This document shows positions 1 through 5,225 of a stretch of 8,387 bases of DNA, one piece after another. Under the pieces are notes generated by a model. That model did no database searches. It was not told the DNA's origin and worked only from the letters and a program-made list of their open reading frames with translations. Both the position numbers and the translations under genes were made by a program. The stretch is taken from NCBI GenBank assembly GCA_022710245.1, contig JAKLHH010000272.1, positions 1 to 8,387 on the forward strand, read 5' to 3'. Position 1 is the first letter of the stretch, and each line of letters starts with the position of its first letter. This DNA is from Myxococcota bacterium. Lineage in GTDB: Bacteria; Myxococcota; Polyangia; GCA-2747355; JAKLHH01.

Positions 1-604
1 CCGCGTCGGTCAGGTAGTGCATCCCGGCCAGCAGTCGGCCCCACGCGACCAGCGCCACGTAGCCGAGGACCAGCGCCGTCCACACCGCGGCCGCCCGACG
101 GTGGCCCTGCGCCGCGAGGTGGAGCGGGACGGGGGCCCAGAGCATGGCGTCGGCCACGTGCCCCGAGGGGAAGGACTCGCCGGCGCCAGCGCCGGCCGGG
201 CAGTAGAATGGCGTGTAGCGCCCCGCGGTGAGGTCGCGGTAGCGCACGCGGCCCCAGCGCCACTTGAGCAGGCGGGTCGCGGCGAGCGGGTAGAGGAGGA
301 AGAGCAGCACCACGCTGGCCGCGAGCGCCCAGGAGAGGCGCCGACGCCGACGGTGGCGCCGCCCGATGAGCGAGAGCACGCAGGCGGCGAGGAGCGCGTA
401 GGACGGCGCGGGGGCGATCCAGGCCACGGTCCAGGCGAGCGGGCTCTCCGGCGTGAAGAGCGCCGCCGCCACCCGCAGGTCCACCCCGCTCGCCGCGACG
501 AGCGCGGCGGCCCACGCGAGCAGCCCGCTCAGCCAGAGTGCCCGGAGGCGCGCGCTGCGAGCTCGCGGGGGCAGCCGCAGTTCGGGCGAGGCGACGCCGC
601 GCAC
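1..604 (-). CDS. PAP2-family membrane phosphatase (3' end cut by window)
   Basis: Integral membrane phosphatase of the PAP2 (type 2 phosphatidic acid phosphatase) superfamily, whose members dephosphorylate lipid phosphates such as undecaprenyl-PP, PGP or lipid A. Seen, numbering from GTG 604: hydrophobic segments near residues 23-41, 56-81 and 91-112 with an Arg-rich loop (82-89) between the second and third; motif 1 K114-x6-R121; motif 2 PSGH at 146-149; motif 3 R190-x5-H196-x3-D200 (GRLLAGMHYLTD). The frame is open to base 1 and the cut falls just after the motif 3 Asp, so probably only the final 20-40 residues are missing. Motif 1 normally ends Arg-Pro; here it is Arg-Tyr. Start uncertain: GTG 604 and TTG 616 are both in frame, neither with a well-spaced ribosome site, and a stop lies upstream at 685-683. 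It follows the lipoprotein gene after 112 bp and may be expressed by read-through. The superfamily call is firm; the substrate is unknown. Confidence 0.88.
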   Translation of the reverse strand, partial: MRGVASPELRLPPRARSARLRALWLSGLLAWAAALVAASGVDLRVAAALFTPESPLAWTVAWIAPAPSYALLAACVLSLIGRRHRRRRRLSWALAASVVLLFLLYPLAATRLLKWRWGRVRYRDLTAGRYTPFYCPAGAGAGESFPSGHVADAMLWAPVPLHLAAQGHRRAAAVWTALVLGYVALVAWGRLLAGMHYLTDA

Positions 605-616
605 GCCGAGCGACAA

Positions 617-664
617 TTGCGGGTTCTCGCGGCCTCCGGCCGCTCCGCGATGAGACCGCCGCAA
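617..664. repeat. REP-like imperfect palindrome, copy 1
   Basis: A 48-bp nested palindrome. Outer arms TTGCGG (617-622) and CCGCAA (659-664); middle arms TCGCGG (627-632) and CCGCGA (645-650); an alternative inner hairpin GCGGCC-TCC-GGCCGC (629-643). It shares its design with the element at 666-708 and directly abuts the candidate TTG start of the phosphatase gene. It could be a dispersed intergenic repeat, an mRNA-stabilising hairpin or a weak terminator. There is no T-run, so an ordinary intrinsic terminator is unlikely. Confidence 0.6.
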
Positions 665-665
665 C

Positions 666-708
666 TTGCCCTGCTCGCGTCCTCAGGACGCTCCGCGAGG
701 AAGGGCAA
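666..708. repeat. REP-like imperfect palindrome, copy 2
   Basis: A 43-bp nested palindrome one base away from copy 1. Outer arms TTGCCC (666-671) and GGGCAA (703-708); middle arms CTCGCG (674-679) and CGCGAG (694-699); inner hairpin GCGTCC-TCA-GGACGC (677-691). The two copies share the core CTCGCG-n-CC-TCM-GG-n-CGCTCCGCGA, while differences in the inner and outer arms are paired, so the fold is kept although the bases differ. It begins 8 bases beyond the lipoprotein stop codon. Confidence 0.62.
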
Positions 709-716
709 ACTGGCCG

Positions 717-1181
717 CTACCGCCGGCGCTGTGCCACCTGGGCGCTCAGGATCGGTCGCGTCGTCGGCTGCTGCGCGGTGGGATCAACCTCGGCAGTGAT
801 CTCGAGGCGGAAGCGCCGGTAGGGCGTCGCCCCCTTGTACTCTCCCTTGCGCTCGCCCAGGTTCACCTTGAGCGCGCCCACGTTCTGGGCTGGCCGGCTC
901 TCGTCGAGCGGCTTGACCCAGACGACGTAGTTGGTGGCGCCCCGCTCCAGGCTGGCCGGCGGTGCCAGGTGATCGACCTTCACCGTGAACTCGGTGTTGC
1001 CCTGCTCGTTGACGATTGCGTTCACCTGCCCGAGCGCCGCAGGCGCGGAGCGGCTGGTCTCGAGCGGCACCTGCTGCTCACCCTCTCGGATCAGCGTGTG
1101 TCCGCAGCCCGCTGCGGCGGTCACGGTGATAGCGAGCCCGGCCAGGAGGCTCCAGCCTCCACGAAGCGATTGACGGTACAT
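717..1181 (-). CDS. Small lipoprotein with conserved beta-rich domain
   Basis: 154-aa predicted lipoprotein. The N-terminus has a short charged segment, a hydrophobic stretch (11-24) and a lipobox-like AAGC with Cys26 as the likely lipidated residue. The mature part (about 60-152) alternates short hydrophobic strands and includes YVVWVKPLDES (85-95), NVGALKVNL (100-108) and TPYRRFRLEITAE (119-131). From memory this YVVW / GAL / TPY-F-TAE pattern occurs in uncharacterised envelope proteins of Acidobacteria and Myxococcota, probably with an Ig-like or anti-sigma-C-terminal-like fold; I cannot verify that here. ATG 1181 is well supported: AGGAGG lies about 10 bases upstream. A sigma-54 promoter sits 63 bases before the start. 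The gene ends with TAG 8 bases before the REP-like pair. Envelope location is likely; function is unknown. Confidence 0.85.
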   Translation of the reverse strand: MYRQSLRGGWSLLAGLAITVTAAAGCGHTLIREGEQQVPLETSRSAPAALGQVNAIVNEQGNTEFTVKVDHLAPPASLERGATNYVVWVKPLDESRPAQNVGALKVNLGERKGEYKGATPYRRFRLEITAEVDPTAQQPTTRPILSAQVAQRRR

Positions 1182-1243
1182 CGTTGTCCTCCTCCTGACG
1201 CCTCACGGCGATCATCACTGCCCCATCGTTCAGGGTGTGGGAG

Positions 1244-1259
1244 TGCAACGCGTGTACCA
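1244..1259 (-). promoter_or_regulatory. Sigma-54 (-24/-12) promoter for the small lipoprotein gene
   Basis: Minus-strand TGGTACACGCGTTGCA, against the RpoN consensus TGGCACG-N4-TTGCW. GG (1258-1257) and GC (1246-1245) are separated by exactly 10 bases and the -12 block TTGCA is perfect; the mismatches are T for C and A for G in the -24 block. The predicted transcription start is near 1233, giving a leader of about 52 bases to ATG 1181. It is the weakest of the three candidates but has the right orientation and distance. Confidence 0.55.
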
Positions 1260-1340
1260 CGAGGAATTGGCATGCCATGGCCGATGGCGGGCGTCGCGCG
1301 ACCGGGGGTTTCTTGACGGCGGGTGGGGCCAGCTACCCGA

Positions 1341-1359
1341 GCGCCAGCGCCCGTGGCGC
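1341..1359. promoter_or_regulatory. Inverted repeat GCGCCA-N7-TGGCGC
   Basis: Perfect 6-bp arms at 1341-1346 and 1354-1359. Centred about 117 bp upstream of the predicted start of the lipoprotein promoter, it sits where sigma-54 activators usually bind. It also starts 7 bases beyond the stop codon of the 548-aa gene, so its RNA could fold as a hairpin ending that transcript. No T-tract follows on the minus strand. Either role, or both, is possible. Confidence 0.4.
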
Positions 1360-1366
1360 CTCGAGG

Positions 1367-3013
1367 CTACTTCGCCGGGGCGGAGTCCGCGACGGTGGGG
1401 ACCGCCACGCGCTGCTTCAGGCTGTCGAGCCGGGCGCCGAAGGCGACCCGCTTGAGCAACGCCTGGCCGTGCTGCCAGTCGGGCTGGTCGAGGCCGAGGG
1501 CGCGGGCCATGTCGATGATCCCGGAGAGCGGGCTGCCGGTCTTGGCCAGGCCGGACTTCCAGTAGAACGGATCCGAGCTCCAGGTGAGGTCGCGCTTGCG
1601 CGACTCCCGCAGGGAGATCGTCTTCGTCGTGTAGATGTCGAGCGGCCGCGGCGCAGCCGAGGGGCCGATGGTGTCGAGGTCGAGGCGCGTGCGTGGGTTC
1701 GAGTTGCGCGCCTGGAAGGGCGTCCCGCCGAGGGAGCCGATCGGGGTCAGCTCGGCGCGCCAGAGGCTGCGCAGGACGAGGCCGCTCACCATCGCGTTCC
1801 CCTCGCAGAGCACCCGCGCCGCCTGCAAGGAGCCTTGCCGCGCGTCACCACCGACGACCAGCGGGCGTCCCGAGGCGAGCTCGTAGACGCGCAGCTCGCC
1901 GCGCTTCTCGCGGCGCAGGCCCCAGCCGTAGTCGGCGAAGAAGGGGGCCCACCAGCCCACGTGCACGGCCGCCTGCGCCACGCTGTAGCGCGCGCTCCAG
2001 TCGAGCGCGGGCATCGAGTCCGCGAGCTGGCCCATCGCCTTGCCCCCGCTCGCCATCGTGCCAGAGCGGATGGCGGCGTGGCTCGCGGTGTAGAGCTGCA
2101 CCACCGCGCCCGGGTTCTTGGCCTCGGCCTCGCCCTTGCGCGCGAGCTGCCAGTACGCGTCGGGCTTCAACCAGACCAGACCCGGGCTCCCGCGCTTCAC
2201 GCTGGCGGCCACCGGGGCGAGGCCGCTGCCGAGCGAGCGCAGTCCACCCGGGCTCGCCGTCGCGACCGGGAGCGCCTCCAGCTCGAGGGTGAGGAAGCTG
2301 TTCGGGATGACGTCCCTCGTCAGGTGGTGCTTGCGCACGAGATCGCGGAGCGCCGGGGAGGCGAGCTCCTTCTTCAGGCTGCGGTAGAGCTTCTGGTAGT
2401 CCTCGCCGACGAAGCCCTGCGCCTGCTCGGCGGTGAGGACTCCCTTGAAGACGTGGTAGGACCTGGTCGCCTCGGGATCCTGGTAGAGCGCGACCTTGGC
2501 CTGGCCGCCGCCGGGGAGGGTGACGCTGATTGGCTCGACGGTGCCGGTGCCCTTGGCCATGCAGCTGTCCGCGCCCAGGCAGCGGTTGTGCTGCGGATCG
2601 GTGCCGGAGCTCGACGGATCGCGGAGGCGCGCGTAGAGGCGGCCGTCCTCGGCGCGTAGCAGGAGCCCCGCCCGCACGTAGCGCTCGACCAGCGCGGCGT
2701 TGCCTGCAGGGGCCTTGACCGGCGCCCAGGTGCTGCCCGCCAGGTTCGGCGTCGCGAGCGCGCGGGTCACCGCCGCCGCGGGATCCTTGCCGTGCTCGAG
2801 CGCGGCCGCGAGGCCGCGGCTGGGGAGGTTCTGCTGCTTCAGTACGCGCTCGATGCTGCGCGCGAGCTTGGGGTCAGCGAGCTTCGGCGCGGCGCTCGCC
2901 ACCCCGGCGAGCGCGAGCGAGAGCACCAGCGCGAGGAGCCGGACAGACCGTGGGGGGCGCACGCCGTGGCCTTGCGCTCGAAGCTCCAGCCTGCTCGTTT
3001 GACGAAGTCTCAT
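1367..3013 (-). CDS. Large secreted protein of unknown function (548 aa)
   Basis: Not recognised as any named family. Seen: an N-terminal basic region (1-25), a hydrophobic core RLLALVLSLALAGVASA (25-41) and a likely signal peptidase I site before Ala42-Pro43. The mature part of about 507 residues is soluble-looking, rich in Ala and basic residues, with three cysteines (145, 151, 403). C145 and C151 lie in RCLGADSC and could form a short disulphide loop. Aromatic-rich stretches occur at HVGWWAPFFADYGWG (351-365) and WSSDPFYWKSG (478-488). I see no catalytic motif. Start: GTG 3019 is also in frame, but AAGGAG at 3026-3021 is correctly spaced only for ATG 3013. The n-region is long, so GTG at codon 18 (a shorter signal peptide) is an alternative. 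A strong sigma-54 promoter lies immediately upstream. Residues 186-195 (YHVFKGVLTA) resemble part of the 389-aa protein encoded at 5225-6394. Confidence 0.85.
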   Translation of the reverse strand: MRLRQTSRLELRAQGHGVRPPRSVRLLALVLSLALAGVASAAPKLADPKLARSIERVLKQQNLPSRGLAAALEHGKDPAAAVTRALATPNLAGSTWAPVKAPAGNAALVERYVRAGLLLRAEDGRLYARLRDPSSSGTDPQHNRCLGADSCMAKGTGTVEPISVTLPGGGQAKVALYQDPEATRSYHVFKGVLTAEQAQGFVGEDYQKLYRSLKKELASPALRDLVRKHHLTRDVIPNSFLTLELEALPVATASPGGLRSLGSGLAPVAASVKRGSPGLVWLKPDAYWQLARKGEAEAKNPGAVVQLYTASHAAIRSGTMASGGKAMGQLADSMPALDWSARYSVAQAAVHVGWWAPFFADYGWGLRREKRGELRVYELASGRPLVVGGDARQGSLQAARVLCEGNAMVSGLVLRSLWRAELTPIGSLGGTPFQARNSNPRTRLDLDTIGPSAAPRPLDIYTTKTISLRESRKRDLTWSSDPFYWKSGLAKTGSPLSGIIDMARALGLDQPDWQHGQALLKRVAFGARLDSLKQRVAVPTVADSAPAK

Positions 3014-3043
3014 CGCCACTCTCCTTGGCTTGGACCGGGGATA

Positions 3044-3060
3044 AGCAAGGGCGGGGCCAG
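3044..3060 (-). promoter_or_regulatory. Sigma-54 (-24/-12) promoter for the 548-aa secreted protein gene
   Basis: Minus-strand CTGGCCCCGCCCTTGCT, against CTGGCACG-N4-TTGCW. GG is at 3058-3057 and GC at 3046-3045, with exactly 10 bases between; TTGCT is a perfect -12 block. The predicted transcription start is near 3033, giving a short leader of about 20 bases that still contains the AAGGAG ribosome site at 3026-3021. Confidence 0.68.
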
Positions 3061-3063
3061 CGC

Positions 3064-3080
3064 GCGGGCGTGCCGCCCGC
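3064..3080. promoter_or_regulatory. Inverted repeat abutting the sigma-54 promoter
   Basis: GCGGGCG-TGC-CGCCCGC, perfect 7-bp arms with a 3-base centre, lying 4 bp upstream of the -24 region of the promoter at 3044-3060. This is too close to be a usual enhancer site. It could bind a repressor or accessory factor, or be a chance GC palindrome. Confidence 0.3.
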
Positions 3081-3118
3081 CGTAAATCCAGTTACTTGGG
3101 TTCGGAATCGCTGGCGGC

Positions 3119-3133
3119 TACCTGGGCCAGGTA
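3119..3133. promoter_or_regulatory. Perfect inverted repeat TACCTGG-N-CCAGGTA, candidate activator site
   Basis: Perfect 7-bp arms around a single central base, in non-coding DNA. Its centre (3126) is about 93 bp upstream of the predicted sigma-54 start, the distance usual for enhancer-binding activators. The 11-bp sequence GCTACCTGGGC covering the left arm (3117-3127) recurs at 3193-3203, overlapping the stop codon of the next gene upstream, and could be a second half-site. The activator is not encoded in this window. Confidence 0.5.
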
Positions 3134-3193
3134 CGGCCAGCCCCACCACCTGCGCGCAGGGACGCGACAGGGCTGCACAGCCTCAGCGGGTAG

Positions 3194-4165
3194 CTACCTG
3201 GGCAGAGGGCGCTGCTTGACCACCATCCACTTGTCGCCGTAGACCGGCGCGGTGAAGCTCACCGCCTTGGCGACGCCATCCTTGACCCAGCGCAGGGTGT
3301 ACGGGAGGAGGTGGCCCATCATCACGGCGGTGGCGCCGTTCTTCGAGTGCGTCGCGGAGGGGGTCCTGGCCTGGCTGAACCCACCCAGCACCGTCGGCAG
3401 CAGCCCCTGCACCTTGGCAGACGTCGCCACCGTCTCCGCCGGATTCCCGTCGGACCCGAGGAACGGGCCGCGGCCGTTGTCCGAGTACCAGACGCCGGCC
3501 GAGCGCTCGACCCGGGTGCCGTCCGACAGGGTCTCGCGGCCATCCCTCGGCACCGCGGCGGTCGCGTAGTTGAGCTGGCGGTTGCCCCAGCGATCCGTGT
3601 GGTAACGCGTGGGCGAGAGCTGCTCCTTGCGCGCGGCGATCATCGCCTCGCCCACGATCTCGTCACGCCTCTGCCTCGCCCGCGGCGAGAGCGCGAAGCG
3701 CTCCTTGCCGGCCGGCCCCAGCAACCGGCCGAGGTGGAGTGGCTCGCCTTGCCGCGGGAGCCAGTAGGCGTTGCCGCTCCTCGGTTCGATCTGCAGCGAG
3801 CCCTTGCCGAAGAGCTCGGTCAGGAGCTCGCGCGACGTGGCGTACTTGTAGTTCGGCTTGAAGAGACCGCCATCCGCGCCGTGGATCGCGTTCGGCCGTC
3901 CCGGCCCCTTCGGGATCGGGCCGGGCGTCAGCGCGCCGATCGCGTCGATCGCATCCGCGGTGGCCTTGTCGACCACGGCGCGGTTGGCCTTGATGGGCGG
4001 CGTCTCCCCCGGCATCGAGTCGGGGCGCACGTAGAGGACCCGCGCGACGATGATCTTCGCCTCGCGGTCCGAGGCGACGACCATGGCGGGGCGGGCCTGT
4101 ACCACTGACGAGCTCGCGCAGACGACGACCACCAGGCTGGCAGCCAGCCACCTCGAGTGAGTCAT
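3194..4165 (-). CDS. Secreted protein of unknown function (323 aa)
   Basis: Not recognised. Seen: a signal peptide (RWLAASLVVVVCASSSVVQA, 5-24) with likely cleavage before Arg25-Pro26. Cys16 lies inside the hydrophobic core without Gly/Ala/Ser before it, so I do not call it a lipoprotein. The mature protein of about 299 residues has no cysteine and no further membrane segment. It has a Pro/Gly-rich stretch (49-103), including GALTPGPIPKGPGRPNAI (77-94), and a basic region (159-180). RGPFLGSDGNPAE (232-244) resembles a short motif in the 389-aa protein nearby. Start ATG 4165 is supported by GGAGG at 4179-4175, 9 bases upstream, and by a near-consensus sigma-54 promoter just before it. It ends 180 bp before the start of the 548-aa gene, which has its own promoter. 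An envelope or extracellular role is inferred from the signal peptide only. Confidence 0.85.
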   Translation of the reverse strand: MTHSRWLAASLVVVVCASSSVVQARPAMVVASDREAKIIVARVLYVRPDSMPGETPPIKANRAVVDKATADAIDAIGALTPGPIPKGPGRPNAIHGADGGLFKPNYKYATSRELLTELFGKGSLQIEPRSGNAYWLPRQGEPLHLGRLLGPAGKERFALSPRARQRRDEIVGEAMIAARKEQLSPTRYHTDRWGNRQLNYATAAVPRDGRETLSDGTRVERSAGVWYSDNGRGPFLGSDGNPAETVATSAKVQGLLPTVLGGFSQARTPSATHSKNGATAVMMGHLLPYTLRWVKDGVAKAVSFTAPVYGDKWMVVKQRPLPR

Positions 4166-4192
4166 GTTTGCTTTCCTCCCGACCGAGGGCTG

Positions 4193-4209
4193 AGCAGTTC
4201 CCGTGCCAG
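4193..4209 (-). promoter_or_regulatory. Sigma-54 (-24/-12) promoter for the 323-aa secreted protein gene
   Basis: Minus-strand CTGGCACGGGAACTGCT matches CTGGCACG-N4-TTGCW at every defined position except C for the first T of the -12 block. GG is at 4207-4206 and GC at 4195-4194, with exactly 10 bases between. The predicted start is near 4182, leaving a leader of about 17 bases that contains GGAGG at 4179-4175. It is the best of the three -24/-12 promoters in the window. Confidence 0.78.
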
Positions 4210-4259
4210 CGACGGAGCGTTAGATCTCGGCAGCTTGGCGGGCCCTGGTTGAGTGAGTG

Positions 4260-4277
4260 GCCGGCGGCTTCGCCGGC
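4260..4277 (-). terminator. GC hairpin downstream of the protease operon
   Basis: Perfect 7-bp arms GCCGGCG and CGCCGGC around a 4-base loop (4267-4270), 115 bp past the protease stop codon and about 50 bp upstream of the next sigma-54 promoter. There is no T-tract, so as an intrinsic terminator it is weak. It could be a structural mRNA end, or a spacer palindrome. Confidence 0.35.
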
Positions 4278-4283
4278 GCAGGC

Positions 4284-4299
4284 GGGGTCAGCTGTCCCC
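4284..4299. promoter_or_regulatory. Near-palindrome GGGGTCAGCTGTCCCC, candidate activator site
   Basis: Fourteen of sixteen bases are symmetric, with CAGCTG at the centre. Its centre is about 110 bp upstream of the predicted sigma-54 start for the 323-aa gene, a typical enhancer position. Its sequence does not match the candidate site upstream of the 548-aa gene. Confidence 0.38.
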
Positions 4300-4316
4300 G
4301 CGCGAGGTCTCGTGAC

Positions 4317-4337
4317 GTGCGCAACCGACACGCGCAC
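4317..4337. promoter_or_regulatory. Inverted repeat GTGCGC-N9-GCGCAC, candidate activator site
   Basis: Perfect 6-bp arms with a 9-base spacer, about two helical turns end to end, centred about 145 bp upstream of the predicted sigma-54 start. Size and position suit a dimeric enhancer-binding activator. Its layout (6-bp arms, spacer of 7-9 bases, GC-rich) resembles the repeat at 1341-1359, although the sequences differ. Confidence 0.4.
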
Positions 4338-4391
4338 CCGACGCGCCAGCCACGGGCTCAGCGCTGGATGCACCTCGACAGCGCCAGCGGC

Positions 4392-5225
4392 TCAGCGCAG
4401 CTCGACGCGTCTCCGGGCGGGGTACTCGAGGCGCTGCTTCTTCATCACGCCTCCGATCACCGCGAAGACCTCGTGGCTGCCCGCGGCCACCGACTGGAAG
4501 ACTCGCGGCCCCTGCCCCACCATGCGGCCGTCGACGAAGATGGGCACGCCCGCCGGCGCGGCGACGACCAGGCAGTCGCAGGCGCCCTCCAGCGCGGGGA
4601 AGCTCTGCAGCGCCACCGTGCTGCGGATGGCGAAGTTGATGCTGTTCGAGTCGGTGATCCCTGCGGTCACCACGCCGAGCACGCGGCCCCTCCGGTCGAC
4701 GATCGGACCGCCCGAGCTGCCGGGGTTGAGCGGGATCTGCGTCTGGAAGACCGGCCGCTCGCTGCCGTGCGGGTAGATGTTCGAGACCATCACGGTGTTG
4801 AACGCCCAGATCCCGCCGCGACCGTGGCCCACCGAGGCGACCCAGGCGCCCACGCGGAGGTCCGAGCCGGGGCTCAGGCGGAGCGCGCGGTAGGGGCCTC
4901 CGGCGACCTGCACCAGCGCGAGGTCCAGGTTGCCCGGAGCGCGGCGCACGACCCGCCCCTGCAGCCGCTGGCCGCTGGCGAGGACCACCTGCACGCTGTC
5001 GCTCCCCGAGACCACGTGCGCAGAGGTGAGGATGAGCCCGCGCTCGGAGACGAAGAAGCCCGAGCCGAACTTCTTGCCGTCGGAGAGGAAGACGACCGCG
5101 GGCCCGAGCTTCTCGAACAGCGCGACCTGCTGAGCCTCGAGCTCGGCGAGCGAGCCTTCGGCCCTGGCTCGTGCCGGCGCGAGGGCGGCGAGCAGGAGCG
5201 CGGTCGCGAGGAGGGACGCGCGCAT
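4392..5225 (-). CDS. Secreted trypsin-like (HtrA/S1C-type) serine protease with C-terminal PEGA-like domain
   Basis: 277-aa predicted envelope serine protease. Seen: signal peptide (1-22, cleavage likely after ARA); chymotrypsin-like protease domain about 35-210 with the full triad: His70 in LTSAHVV, Asp101 in NLDLALVQV and Ser171 in NPGSSGGPI. No PDZ domain follows. Residues about 222-277 (GVPIFVDGRMVGQGP, then AAGSHEVFAVIGG) fit the PEGA pattern, a small beta domain common in extracytoplasmic proteins. Cys216 and Cys218 (CDC) join the two parts. The frame is open to 5534, but ATG 5225 is the real start: it begins the signal peptide, GGGGA lies just upstream, and it overlaps the preceding stop codon as TGATG, which suggests translational coupling. 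It is the last gene of a three-gene operon, so its substrates may be envelope proteins, perhaps its neighbours; that is inference. HtrA family members usually carry one or two PDZ domains, so this is a short variant. Confidence 0.93.
   Translation of the reverse strand: MRASLLATALLLAALAPARARAEGSLAELEAQQVALFEKLGPAVVFLSDGKKFGSGFFVSERGLILTSAHVVSGSDSVQVVLASGQRLQGRVVRRAPGNLDLALVQVAGGPYRALRLSPGSDLRVGAWVASVGHGRGGIWAFNTVMVSNIYPHGSERPVFQTQIPLNPGSSGGPIVDRRGRVLGVVTAGITDSNSINFAIRSTVALQSFPALEGACDCLVVAAPAGVPIFVDGRMVGQGPRVFQSVAAGSHEVFAVIGGVMKKQRLEYPARRRVELR

Noticed and set aside
17..799. Long plus-strand open frame opposite the phosphatase and lipoprotein 3' end
   Set aside because: It is antisense to clear PAP2 motifs; its Arg/Gly/Pro/Ala-rich text is typical of shadow frames in GC-rich DNA.
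1269..1280. Overlapping palindromes GGCATGCC and CCATGG near the lipoprotein promoter
   Set aside because: Short and only about 10 bp from the -24 element; no reason to assign them a function.
1235..2659. 474-codon plus-strand open frame opposite the 548-aa gene
   Set aside because: The minus frame has a signal peptide, ribosome site and promoter; the plus frame is a low-complexity Arg/Ala/Gly/Glu shadow.
3311..4108. Plus-strand open frame opposite the 323-aa gene
   Set aside because: Arg-rich shadow of a gene with a clear start, export signal and promoter.
4091..4165. Lipobox at Cys16 of the 323-aa protein
   Set aside because: The residues before Cys are Val-Val-Val; position -1 should be Gly, Ala or Ser, and the Cys lies mid-core rather than at its end.
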